A stretch of DNA of 64,000 bases, taken from assembly GCA_037349105.1 (NCBI GenBank), contig JAYJMM010000081.1, forward strand, positions 744,001 to 808,000, in the 5' to 3' direction. The translations under genes and the position numbers were made by a program. Numbering within the stretch: the first letter of the stretch is position 1; each line of letters begins with the position of its first letter. The notes beneath the pieces are model-generated. The model had not been told where the DNA came from. It worked only from the letters and a program-made list of their open reading frames with translations, and did no database searches. The stretch is from Limnomonas spitsbergensis. Its lineage: Eukaryota > Chlorophyta > Chlorophyceae > Chlamydomonadales. This document shows, piece after piece, positions 49,914-61,395 of the stretch.

Positions 49914-51742
49914 CTTGGGACTCCTGGACTTACTACCGCATGAGCTCTTGGAGGAGGTGGCGATTGAGGCTGGAGAGTACAGGTATGGTATGATTGGAGA
50001 GTACAGGTATGGTATGATTGGAGAGTACAGGTATGGTATGATTGGATTGTGATATTATGTCAATAATCTAGTATGCTTGTCAAAACTTTGCCACAATAAC
50101 TCAAGACTTTCATTCCACTGCATGCAGTTTCTTCATGAGCTGCAAAGCCTTCAGCAGGTGTGGGACTGAGGAGGTCAGGGCACAGGGCATGTTGCGTAAG
50201 CACGGCGAGAGGGCATCCATCCTTCGGATCCTGGCGACCGAGACCCTCCTATGCCAGGATGCAAACGATGCCAGGATGCAGAGGATGGCGAACCATGTCA
50301 TGGGCTTCTCAAAGGAGGCACCGTGCATCCAAACGAGAAAGCTCCTGCTCTTTGCGGCGGTCAGGGGAGGCAGACAGGGCGTCGTTCGTGAGCTCCTGAC
50401 ACGGCGGGATGTGGCCGGCCTGCGCGCCGACGTGGACAACGGACGGGCGCTGGCAGTGGCCGCCGCAGCCGGGCAGGAAGGGTGCATGCAGCTGCTCCTG
50501 GCCTCTAGACATGCCCCATGTGCAGACACCCTGGCGTTGCGCTCGGCACTGGAGAACAGGGAGTATGGCATTGCGCGGCTCCTGCTGAGCTCAACGGCTG
50601 CAGCTCGCCCGGAATCAACGTTGGACGAGCTGGAGAACCTGCAAGACTACGATGTGCTCGTACGGCAGCTCCAGGTTCTGCACAGCAGACCGGATGTGGT
50701 CAACGGCGTGCGGTCTCTGGGCAACTCGGTGGGTGTGCGTCGGCTACTCAGTACCTTGACACCACGAGCTACAAGTTTCAAGATGGCTCTGCAGCGCCGC
50801 CATATGAAGCTTGCGCAGCTGCTGCTGAATGAAGCAGCCACGATGGACAGGCAGGGCGTCATTATAGACCTTCACATTGCGGCTTCCTTCGGCCGCCAGG
50901 AGATTGTCAAGCTACTACTCACCAGCATGGACGTTGCAGCAGAAGCAACAGCTGTCCCGCTGCTCCTTGCAGTTAGGAAAGGCCATCTGGAGGTTGTGCA
51001 GCTGCTGCTGGCCAACACGGCGGTTGCTGCAGACACCGTGGCAGTCGCCGATGCGCTCAGTTCAGCGGCTCGTCGTGGCCACCTGGAGGTTGTGCAGCTG
51101 CTGCTGGCCAACACAGCGGTTGCTGCAGACACCGTGGCAGTCGCCTGTACGCTCAGTTTTGCGGCTAGTAGTGGCCACCTGGAGGTTGTGCAGCTGCTGC
51201 AGACCAACATGGCGGTTGCTACAGACACCGTGGCAGTCGCCAATGCGCTCAGTTCAGCGGCTCGTAGTGGCCACCTGGAGGTTGTGCAGGTACTGTTGGC
51301 CAACACAGCGGTTGCTACAGACACCGTGGCAGTTGCCAATACGCTCAGTTCAGCGGCCCATAGTGGCCGCCTGGAGGTTGTGCATCTGCTGCTGGCCAAC
51401 ACGGCGGTTGCTACAGACACCGTGGCAGTTGCCAATGCGCTCAGTTCAGCGGCTCATCGCGGCCGCCTGGAGATTGTGCAGTTGCTGCTGGCCAACATGG
51501 CGGTCGCTGCAGACACCAAGGCAGTCGCCGATGCGCTCAGTTCAGCGGCTCGTGGTGGCCGCCTGGAGGTTGTGCAGTTGCTGTTGGCCAACACGGCGGT
51601 TGCTTCAGACACCGCGGCAGTTGCAAGCGCAGTCACATTAGCGGCTCATCGTGGCCACCATGAGGTTGTGCAACTGATTGAGGGCGCATGCAAGAGATCA
51701 TGCCCCCCCTCAGCTGGTCTGGGTGGGCTAGATTGGCAGTGA
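49914..51742 (+). CDS. Ankyrin-repeat protein with F-box-like N-terminus
   Basis: Exon 49,914-49,982 (acceptor GTGCAACAG, donor GTATGG) joins in frame to 50,128-51,742 (acceptor CATGCAG); at least one exon upstream is missing because the first exon starts mid-codon. Residues near the N-terminus (LGLLDLLPHELLEEVAIEAG, then a conserved SCKAF) resemble an F-box, which would recruit SKP1 in an SCF ubiquitin ligase; this is a motif-level inference. Further on, 12 or so ankyrin repeats follow: diverged ones first, then eight near-identical 96-bp units (32 residues: GHLEVVQLLLANTAVAADTV plus AVADALSSAARR). The near-identical repeats imply recent expansion or gene conversion. Ankyrin repeats bind protein partners, so the product may be a substrate adaptor. 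The stop is TGA at 51,740-51,742; AATAAA follows at once. Confidence 0.88.
49971..50046 (+). repeat. 24-bp triplication of a 5' splice site
   Basis: TTGGAGAGTACAG plus GTATGGTATGA occurs three times in tandem across the exon-intron border. Each copy has a usable donor GTATGG. Because 24 is divisible by three and copies have no stop, use of the second or third donor would add 8 or 16 residues (RYGMIGEY units) in frame. Confidence 0.9.
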
Positions 51743-53750
51743 AATAAAGGCATACCGTATAAAAAGGTGGATATGTTTGCTCTTCCAGCACACTCAGCAC
51801 TTGCCGTCACCCATTCGACGCCCTTATTTGTTTACATGAAGGCACGATAGGGATGCATGTGGCTGAGGACATTCAAGGGTGCTGATGGGGTGTATCTGAG
51901 GATGTTCAAGGGTGATGGGAGTGAAGCTGAGGATGATCAAGGATGTTGAGGGGGGGGCTGAGGATGGGCAGGGGTGATGGTGGCATTGGTGGGTGAAGCT
52001 GAGGATGGGCAGGGGTGATGGTGGCATTGGTGGGTGAAGCTGAGGATGGGCAGGGGTGATGGTGGCATTGGTGGGTGAAGCTGAGGATGGGCAGGGGTGA
52101 TGGTGGCATTGGTGGGTGAAGCTGAGGATACGCATGGGTGATGGTGGGTGTAGCTGAGGTTGCGTATGGGTGATGGTGGGCTTAGCTGAGGATGCGTCGG
52201 GACAGTGGGGGGGCGGGGTACTTAGCTGAGGATGTCCTGTGGTGATAGTGGTTTAGCTGAGGATATTTTGGGGTGAAGCTGAACTTAGTAGCTTCCGGTA
52301 GACTGCGATCTGTACATGCCGCAAGTCTGTTGCACCCCGTCCCAGTGGGCAAGCAGATGCCAAGGCAGGAGAGGAACAACGGTACAGACGAGTCAGGGAT
52401 ACTTCGGGCTGCCTTTTCCTTTTGAGGGGGGTATTTCTTATTTTTGTGTTATTCTCCTTCATTTTCCCCTCTTACCCTCTGTTCCTTTTCTTCCAACGGG
52501 ACAGTTGGGTTCCCACGCTGCTGAGCCTTTTAGTTTTTAGCAGTACCCAGAGGTGTAATGTCATTCACAGACAAGTCATTCACACCGGCGTGTAATTGGG
52601 TTCACTTTAATCAAGGCGCTTATTACAATGGGCGACCGCACAATGTATTTGACTAGGATCGCTCCTTTTTGGACATAATATTTAACACGAGGCCATTGAA
52701 CGATGTTGTAATAGAAACACCACACATTTCCCCACTCAACATACATTTATGTGCTGTCCACTGGGTCACAATTTATTTCTAGCAAATGGCATTCGGCAAC
52801 TGCTAAGGATATGGAACCATGACCCCAAGGCGAACTGTGTCCCCAAGCAAGTTGCCAGCATGTGCAACAAGAACAAAGACACAACATCATTTTTAGATTC
52901 GGGGTGGTAGTTCTTGCATGAGACTTCGTTATTATTTGATGAGCCCAGTTCTCTCTTTCCACGAGTCTACAATAGAAACAACACATGCTCAACCACGCAT
53001 GTTTCAGAAAGAAAGCAAAGAGGAGGGCAGAATCACGAAACAGACACACGAAATTAGAAGACACTCCAAACAAATCCTACCTGTTGGGAGGTGAATTAAC
53101 ATGGAGCATCACATTATACCCCTCCCCCACCTGATGGCCAGGATCCATGCACATCCCCACATCCCGGCAGAACAAACAGGCCTAACAAGCCGCACTTGGC
53201 GCTCTCCTTTTTCAACCCCCATAACTCCGCCCTCGCACACGTTTTGCACCCCCCATAACTCCGCCCTCTAGCATTCGCTTTCCACCTTCCTTCACACCGC
53301 CGCCCCGTGCGTGGCGCTCGAGCCTGACAGCTGGCGCTTGTGCCGATGCCTCTGACTGGCCTTCCTTCACACTGCCCCGTTTGTGGCGCAAGAGCCCGAC
53401 AACTAGCGCTTGTGCCGGGGCCTCTGACTCGGAGCGCCCGTCTCCTTGCTGGGCATGTAGAAGAGGGGAGAGCAACTTGGGCGATCTGTCCCTCCGACGG
53501 CGAGTGCTTCATGCCAGGGTGTCGGGGTACCCCACGCTCTTGGTTGCGCGAAGCAGAGGTTCAGTTGCAGTGTTGAACGGTAACAAAAAACGACGAACTC
53601 AATTATGATTGGGGAATGCTTTGGCGCATGCACCAAGAACTCTGTCAGAACTCGCTGCTTCTACTCTGGTAACAAAACAAATAATTTCGAATGCCACCAA
53701 AAACATCCCCGCTGCCATAGCACCATAATGTGAACTGCACTAGCATGGTC
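51743..53750. other. Intergenic: minisatellite and LINE tail
   Basis: Bases 51,840-52,270 form an array around a 41-bp unit, GCTGAGGATGGGCAGGGGTG plus ATGGTGGCATTGGTGGGTGA, with four close and several degenerate copies, just past the ankyrin stop. Bases 52,390-52,565 are a truncated LINE 3' UTR with a diverged tail (GGGTTCCCACGCTGCTGAGC). Bases 53,280-53,450 hold two copies of a ~75-bp segment (GGCGCTTGTGCCG landmarks). No gene was recognised between. Confidence 0.6.
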
Positions 53751-55559
53751 GCCTCATGCTTCTAGAAGTGCAGCGGCTCCACCTCGCTCAACGTAGTGCC
53801 CCTGCTCAGAAACGCATGAAGCCAGGCAATCAAGGGCCGCAATGGTGTCCGGATGCTCGGGACCTAGCAATTGTGTCCACGCCTCCAGTGCCTGGCGGTA
53901 CAGCGGTTCTGCCTCGGAGTGGCGCCCCTGTTCGAAGAGGCAGTTGCCCAGGTTGCCCAATGAGCTGATAGCATCGGGGTGGGCGGGGCCAAGCACTCTC
54001 GCTCTGTCTTGCAGGGCCTGGCGGAACAGCGGCTCTGCCTCAACAAAGCGCTCGTCATTATAAGTGCACACCGCAAGACCGTTGACTGAGCTGAGGGTGT
54101 CTGGGTCGTCGGCACCGAGCACTCTTGTTCTGGCCTCGAGCGCTCGGCGATACAGCAGCTCTGCCTCGGCATAGCGGCCTTGCTCGTCAATACATATTGC
54201 CAGGTTGTTGACTGTGGTGAGCGTGTCGGGATGGTCGGCGCCATGCATGCACATTCTCGCCTCGAGAACTTGCCGATGCGTCGCCTCTGCCTCGGAGTGA
54301 CGCTCCTCCTTGGTGAAAAATTCAACCAGGCAAATGAGTGAGATGATGGTTTCTGGGTGGTCTGCACCAAACATGCGCGTCCGTGCCTCGACAACCTGGC
54401 GGTGCATCGGCTCTGCTTCAGAGCTGCGCCCCTGGTCTGCCAAGCAAATGGCCAAGTTGTTGACCGCGCCAATGGTGGCCGGGTCGTCGGCACCAAGCAC
54501 GCGATTCCAAGCCTCGAGCACTTGGCGGTGCAGTAGCTCTGCCTCGACACAGCGCCCTTGAGAGTTGATACATGAAGCCAGGCTGTTGATAGCGCTGATG
54601 GTATTGTGGTCGTCGGGGCCGAGCACGCGATCCCTAATCTCGATCGCCTGGCGGCTCAATGGCTCGGCTTCGGCGTACCGGCCATCGGCATACATTGAGC
54701 ATCGCGGCGGCTCGATGCAGCAGTATTGAATCGTTGTTGACGTCACTGTCGGCCTCGGTGTGGGTTGCGCTGTGCACGGCGCTGTTCACCAGAGCTGCCT
54801 TGAGCTGCAAGTTGACCTGGGTCGTGCTCATCTCGCTCTTCTCAATGCAGCTGAGGATGTCGACGCGGTCCGCGTCTTGCGTGGCCTGGGCGTCCTTCAC
54901 GTTGAAGGTCTCAAAGGCCTGCTCAAGCTTGCTTATGTTGACCTCAGTCATCAAGAACACAAGACCTGTGGCTCCCTTGTCCAGGAATGTCTGCCATACC
55001 TACCACGCACGGGCAAAATCAGGGTTCACAGAGCATGGAGGGGCAGGGAAGACTGAGGAACGGCTTGGGGGATTTTGGTTTGGCGTTTAGGGTTATGGCT
55101 TAAGATTTTAGGGGGGGGTCTACTTTGGTTAGGTGTTTTAATCCTTGCACTAATGAGGTACTCTATATCTCTATGTACTCCCTATCATGTTATTTTCCTT
55201 ACTGTGTTTCCTGTCACTCACTAATACGGCCCCAACCACTGTCCCACTTGAGCGGCAGATACTGGGTGGCAAAACGGTGCCTTCGACCGTTATAGCGTGC
55301 TATTATACCAGATTGGCACGCGCCATTCCTACCAATGAGCTGGATATCCCAGGTTAAATTAATGTGTGTTATGGTCGCGCAGGCAGCGGTGCCCCTCAAG
55401 CATTATTACACTAGGGAGTAGTGAGCCTGCGTGTGAGCATGCGCGCGGGGCATCCTAACAGCCCCTTTTGCGCTCCCTGAAAAAATTGGCGGACGGATAC
55501 CAGCCAATCAACGTACATTCGTCATTGCACGGGGTTTAAAGGTTGATGCCGATCACCAG

Positions 55560-55715
55560 GTTTAGGGTTTACGCCGCCCAGCAGGGATCAGGCAAGGGTT
55601 GAAACCATACACCCGGGTTAAGTGTTGGCACTGCTCACCAGGGTTCAGGGTTCCGGGCTCCGGGTTTCTGGCTCAGGATTTAGGGTTTAGGGCTCAGGGT
55701 TAAGGGTTCAGTCGA
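55560..55715. repeat. Telomere-like motifs in the TPR gene intron
   Basis: GGTTTAGGGTTTACG and GATTTAGGGTTTAGGGCTC-like runs lie right next to the donor of the exon ending at 55,726. Three GTTGATGCCGATCACC/GCACTGCTCACC blocks also recur about 50 bp apart. Confidence 0.65.
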
Positions 55716-56689
55716 CACCACCCACCTCATACAAGCACCAGATCCGGCTCAGCGCTGCACACTGCGGGTCCAAGCAGAACAACGTGTCTTGGGTTGCCTT
55801 CACAACTTTGCCTAAACTGGCCACGTCCTCATTGAGCAAGCAGCCACGTTCCTCATACGGGTGCTGGTTGATCGCAACGATGTCCAGCCACAGCAGCGCG
55901 TTCACGGGAAGATGATCGACCAGCATGTCCAGCAAAGAGCCGAGCTTGCGCGACCATGTGTGAGATATGAAGTGGACGGGCCTTCCGGTGTAGTGCAATG
56001 GAACCATGTCAAAGAGGCAGCACCTGGGTGCAGGGTTAGCCGGTGCGGAAATACGGTATGGTCAAACAGTACTGTATGGATACCGGTACGGTACAGACAA
56101 ATGCATGGACTGGTAAGAAATGGCCGGCACGGTGTTTTCACACTGTACGGTACTGTTAAAGGATGAGGTTAACGGCATGGGTACGGTGCAAACTGCCGTA
56201 CTTGATAATCCTGCCTGGGTGGTTAGGGTGGTTGTGAGGAAAGGCTTAGTCACACACCGAGTGGCATAGCAATCTCTGGGCCGCCGTTTTTACCACCCTT
56301 CCAGAGCTTGCCTGTCGGGGGCAAGTGCTACAATTGTCAGGGCGGCACTCTTAGCCCCCCTCCCCCACTCAAGAAGGGAGTGCCTGTCCTAGGGTTAAGG
56401 TGAAGGATCTGTTAAGCTTATGGGGGTTTGGGCCTTCCGGCCAATGTTTTTACTTCTGTGTTTTCAGTCGTGTACTGCTTTTATGGCAGGCTTAGAAGTA
56501 TTCATATCATGCACACCAAAATGTCTAGGGTTAAGAGTTTAAACCCTAAACCCTGAACCCTGAACTAGACAAATAGGGCGCATCATCTTCAGCGCGTACC
56601 CTTCACTCGCCAGTCATGGCTCTTTTCTTTTGTTTGCATTGTCCTCTCTTTGACTCTCGACTCTGGGCTGACTGTCTGTTTCCTGGTTA

Positions 56690-57780
56690 ACCGGCGGCAC
56701 AGGTTAAGTCGGATTGTACTGCCAAGGTAGCACGATATGGCACATGTTTAGCCGGATTGAACTGCCAAGATAGCACGATATGACATGATACGGCAAAGGT
56801 TGAGCCGGATTGTATTGCCAAGGTAGCACGATATGACACGATATGGCATAGGTTGAGCCGGATTGTATTGCCAAGGTAGCACGTTATGACACGATATGGC
56901 ACAGGTTAAGCTGGATTGTATTGCCAAGGTAGCACGATATGACACGATATGGCACAGGTTAAGCTGGATTGTATTGCCAAGGTAGCACGATATGACACGA
57001 TATGGCACAGTTTAAGCTGCATTGTATTGCCAAGGTAGCACGATATGACATGATACGGCAAAGGTTGAGCCGGATTGTATTGCCAAGGTAGCACGATATG
57101 ACACGATATGGCATAGGTTGAGCCGGATTGTATTGCCAAGGTAGCACGTTATGACACGATATGGCACAGGTTAAGCTGGATTGTATTGCCAAGGTAGCAC
57201 GATATGACACGATATGGCACAGGTTAAGCTGGATTGTATTGCCAAGGTAGCACGATATGACACGATATGGCACAGTTTAAGCTGCATTGTATTGCCAAGG
57301 TAGCACGATATGACACGATATGGCACAGGTTAAGCTGGATTGTATTGCCAAGGTAGCACGATATGACACGATATGGCACAGGTTGAGCTGGATTGTATTG
57401 CCAAGGTAGCACGATATGACACGATATGGCACATGTTGAGCTGGATTGTATTGCCAAGGCAGCACGATATGACACGATATGGCACAGGTTAAGCTGGATT
57501 GTATTGCCAAGGTAGCACGATATGACACGATATGGCAGTATGGCACAGGTTGAGCTGGATTGTATTGCCAAGGTAGCACGATATGACACGATATGACACA
57601 GGTTGAGCTGGATTGTATTGCCAAGGTAGCACGATATGACACGATATGGCACAGGTTGAGCTGGATTGTATTGCCAAGGTAGCACGATATGACACGATAT
57701 GGCACAGGTTAAGCTGGATTGTATTGCCAAGGTAGCACGATATGACACGATATGGCACAGGTTGAGCTGGATTGTATTGC
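56690..57780. repeat. 53-bp minisatellite
   Basis: About 20 units of 53 bp: GCCAAGGTAGCACGATATGA, CACGATATGGCACAGGTTAA, GCTGGATTGTATT. Units are very similar, with a few marker substitutions that repeat as higher-order blocks (compare 56,750-57,020 with 57,030-57,290). It lies in the TPR gene intron 56,024-58,123. The same family occurs, more diverged, at 13.4-13.75 kb. Confidence 0.95.
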
Positions 57781-57930
57781 CAAGGTAGCACGATATGACA
57801 CGATATGGCACGATATGGCACGATACGGCACGATATGGCACGATATGGCACGATATGGCACGATATGGCACGATATGACACGATATGGCACGATATGGCA
57901 CGATACGGCACAATATGACACGATATGGCA
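57781..57930. repeat. 10-bp CACGATATGG microarray
   Basis: About 14 units of CACGATATGG and variants (CACGATACGG, CACGATATGA) occur. It is an expansion of a sub-motif of the 53-bp unit, at the edge of the larger array. Confidence 0.93.
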
Positions 57931-58287
57931 CAGGTTAAGCTGGATTTGGCCACCATGATTTAAATGAGGGGTTCGAAAAGCGCCATCTCAGGAATGCAGT
58001 GGTGCCACAGACTGGGAACAGACACAATGACACGACAGAACAGAGATGCACAGCTCTAAGCAGAGCATGCTGTTTGAATATGGCGGCACAGGTAGAACCC
58101 AACACAGGCGGCCAAGGCAGTACCTGGTGGGCCTGCTACGGGGCCGCACAAACTTGTCGACGGCGTCCTGGGCAGTCCACTCTGGATTAAGGGTGCCTGT
58201 GCACAGCAGGTTGAGGAGGTAGACGAGGCTGACCCCAAGCAGCGTGACGTCCACCGCGGCCCTCAGCTCGCACAGCAAGGCGTCTGC

Positions 58288-59600
58288 CTGAGAGGGGAAG
58301 GACACGGAAGAGCAGGTAGGGAAGGTGGTTGCCTTCTGGTGCGGTGGCAGTGTGGACAGAAAGGTGTGCAACAGAAGAATCGGAGGAGGGATATGGAGGG
58401 TTTGAATACCAAGGAAAGGAGTGAGGGGCATGCTGGCTTTCTTGAAAATGTCCTGGAAGTCAGCCCATGATGAAACGGTGAACAAAGGGATGAGGGAAAT
58501 GGGGTCAGCAGCAGGCAGGGGAGGTTTAAGCGGGGGGAAGGGACGTGGGAGTGCGTGTCGCAGTTGGGGTGGCGGGATAAGGTCCGGGCTAGGTGTTAAG
58601 AGGGTCTATCCAGCAGGGCATGAAAAGCAAGCCAGTGAATTGACCAGGTTCCTTTATTTTGCTCGTTGAGTCCTAGCAGCATACAAGAAGCTGGTCAGGC
58701 ATGCTGTTCTAGTTTGCTGATTTGGGCGAGGGGTAAGTCAGTGAGATTGGTAGTAAACCCACGTTCTGGAGGGTAGAAAGTGGTGTTGTGGAGAACATCT
58801 GTATTTGTTTTAATGCGCATGCCAGAGATACAGGGGCCGCCGGGCGGCCACTGCAAGGCCGATTGGGACCAAACCTAGACCGACATGCGAGCAGATGTCT
58901 GAGCAGCAGGGCTTGCTGCACCAGCCCTCCATGGCCGCAGGCCGTGATGTAGCTTAACTGTGGCTGAAGCGCGCAAAAAGAAGCACTGAAGGGCATGCAA
59001 GAAGGCAGCGTGCCCGCCTGCCCGCCGGTGTGCAAGGCGGGTGGGAGGATTGTGGAGATCGGAATGGGGAGTCCTTCAACTAGGAGGAAATTAGAAAGAG
59101 GGTGACAGATTGTCGGTGTTTGGGGGGCAGCGGGAAACATCCATGGCGTGTGGGAGTGATCCGTTAGTCCCGAATCTCAAAATGCTTATGATGAAGTTCG
59201 GACTCCGCATTCCGCTACGACCGACCTCGTGTGCAGAGCCGGCTGACTTAGAAGCTCCACAGCCCATAGCTTTGAAACAGGCGCAAAGTTAAAAAGTGGG
59301 TAAGCATTACGGCTGGAAACGCGCCACCTGGGATATCCACCTGCGCCTGCTCATTAGAGCGGAGTACGGGAGATCGCCACGTGGTTATAGGCATGGTGGT
59401 TATAGGCCCCTTTGTTGGTTGAATGCTGGGTGTTGCTGGGTGTTGCTAGTGATGTGTGTGTGTTGCTTGTTCGGTGGGGCGTACTGTACGTGTCCTGCAT
59501 GTAGGGTACTACCGCTTGTGCGTGTGTTCCTTGAGTTGCTTCTGAACGGCTCTGAATGTCAGCTGTGTCACCATGTCTGCCAAGCACTTGTTTTAATTTA
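58288..59600. other. Upstream of TPR gene; dispersed repeat copy
   Basis: A possible further TPR-gene exon on the minus strand near 58,455-58,400 encodes ADFQDIFKKASMPLTPFLG with plausible borders, but nothing confirms it. Bases 58,800-58,990 carry the dispersed element with TTGGGACCAAACCTAGACCG and GATGTAGCTTAACTGTGGCT landmarks. No other gene was seen. Confidence 0.4.
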
Positions 59601-59605
59601 AGTTC

Positions 59606-61395
59606 TTGGGCATCATTCAGCATGAGAGCGGTAGCATGCAGAAGGCCATGCAAGGAAGGGAGGCGCCTCGGGCTGCTGCGCTGCAGCGTATCCGCCGCCT
59701 GGCAGCCAAGGTGCGCCATTTGCTTACTCGCATCCGGCTAGCGGCCACAAACGGAGAGCCTCCAGCCAACGACGGGGATGTGGTGTGGGCCACTGGTCAC
59801 CTCCGACCGCAACACTATCTCCAAAGCAAGATGCAGTCCAGCTTCCTTCAGCACCTGCGTTGGGCAATTGGGCTCCCAGCGTCCGCCGCGAGTTGGGGAG
59901 TCCTGAGGGAGCTACAGATCCAACCGTTACAGCGAGGTTGGTGGTGCCATGTCCTTCGCTTCTACAATGCAGCGGTAGCGCCGGCAGCACATGAAGACAG
60001 CCCACGCATGGTCACTGGAGGACGCGATTGGTGCAGTGAACTGCCATGTGCCTTAGAGGAGCTAGAGCGGGGAGCAGCCGCCCCCAAACTGCATCAGGCA
60101 GCGGCTGACCTACAACTTCACCCCGTCGCAGAGGTGCTACTAGCGCTTATGAACGCTGCCTATGAGCGGGCGCAAATGGAGGACGTCGGCCGGGAAGACC
60201 ATAGGGATTAGGGACCCCGCCACCAAACACAGGTATGCGGCCGCCTATCACGCCTGCTTATAGCCTACTACAGCAGGCGCCGTTCTGGCGCACACCAGGA
60301 ACCGCACTAGCAAAAGGGCGTGCGGTCGTGTGTGCACTAACTTGAGGCTACGAATCGGAGCAGCCAGCACAACTGATAATAGAGGACGGCGCAGCGATCA
60401 GCAGCGTGACATACGCTACTGCCAACGGTGTTGGGCGCAGGGACACATGGGCCAACGTGTGGAGGATGCGTTGCATGTGTGCTTTCAGTGCCCTAGCGAG
60501 AAAGAGAGGTTGAGGGCGAGAGGTTGGGCAGGCCCCCCGATGGGCGCCACGAACTTTTAGCAATTATAAGAGGGCATGCATGGGTGGGAGGCTCTGGCTT
60601 TTGTTGAGGACATGGTAGGCTTTGTTGAGGGCTAGTCTGCTGTCTTTACTTTTGCCTCCCTGGGGACTGGCTTTGTCCCTTTTTGTCTCTATCTTGCTTT
60701 TCAGAGGTTGGGATCCTTCAGTCTGCCTTTTGCGTTTTCTGGAGGGTGTTTTTCTTTGCCCTTTGTGCTCCTTTCTTTATGTCACACATTTTCTCCTTAT
60801 TTTCGTTTTCTCTCTCTTTCCTTTTTCTCCCTCTTCCTTCTCCCTCTTCCCTCTCTCCCTCATTCATTCTTTCCCTTTCCATTTCCACCTCTTCCCTTCC
60901 CTTGAATCCCTTCCCCTCCCTCCCCCTCCCCTTCATCATTCCTTTCTCCTCCCCCTTTTTTCTTCCCTTTTTCTTCCCCCCCCCTCCCTCCTCCCCCCCT
61001 CCCATTTTTTCTTCCCTCCCCCTCTCTCTTCTCTCCACCCCCCTTCATTCCCCTATTTCTTTCTTTTGACCCTTCTCCCCCCCCCCCTTCTCCCCCCCCC
61101 CTTCTCCCCCCCCCCCTTCCCCCCTCCCCCCCTTCCTTTGTTTTCCTTCTCCTCCCCCCCCTCTTTTTCTTCCATCCTGTCCCTCTCATGTCCCTACTCT
61201 CTCTCCCTCTCCTCTCCTCTCCCCCCCTCTCCTCTCCCTCCCTCTCCCATAGTCTCATCCCCCCCTTCCTTCCTCCATTTGTTTATTCCTTCTCCTCCCC
61301 GCCCCCCCCCTCTTTTTCTTCCTTCCTCCCCCACTCCTCTCTCCCCCCCTCCTCCTTCTCTCTCCTCTTTACTCCCCGCCTTGTTGACTAAAAGC
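59606..61395 (+). pseudogene. 5'-truncated LINE: RT C-terminus, zinc knuckle, pyrimidine-rich 3' UTR
   Basis: Bases 59,606-60,211 encode MGIIQHESGSMQKAMQG, FLQHLRWAIGLPASAAS and QRGWWCHVLRFYNAA, matching the region after the reverse transcriptase of non-LTR retrotransposons. After broken frames, 60,330-60,560 encodes CQRCWAQGHMGQRVEDALHV and CFQCPSE, the C-terminal knuckle, then GWAGPPMGATNF. ATGGGTGGGAGGCTCTGGCT and a 700-bp C/T tract follow (the 264-codon frame in it is low-complexity). Close relatives occur at 25.2 (-) and 29.2 kb. There is no upstream RT core, so it is a dead copy. Confidence 0.82.

Larger units (their letters stand above)
53754..58287 (-). pseudogene. TPR protein with SHTW-WLDI-WCLYE domain, probably frameshifted
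   Basis: Exons 58287-58124, 56023-55726 and 54999 onward are phase-compatible and GT-AG; an earlier exon must exist because the first starts after an acceptor. Domain 1 (56,023-54,760) has HFISHTWSRKLG, LLWLDIVAINQHP, SRIWCLYE and, past the intron, VWQTFLDKGATGLVFLMTEV. This layout is like TIR/HET-type signalling domains (HET has 'WIDA.CINQ'); the link is by motif only. Domain 2 has about seven 42-residue TPRs of the kinesin-light-chain type (EAEPL.RQALE.R.RVLG.DHPDT). Between them, near 54,695, one extra base breaks the frame (a T in CATTGAG); a second shift near 53,775 changes the last repeat. The gene is thus a pseudogene, or the sequence has indel errors. Proteins pairing such domains with TPRs often act as signalling or immune receptors; the role here is unproven. 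Confidence 0.78.

Noticed and set aside
50872..51435. Minus-strand 187-codon and plus-strand 254-codon alternative frames
   Set aside because: They are shadows of the ankyrin coding repeats in other frames.
56687..57958. Multiple MPYRVISCYLGNT-type frames
   Set aside because: By-products of the 53-bp minisatellite in the TPR gene intron.
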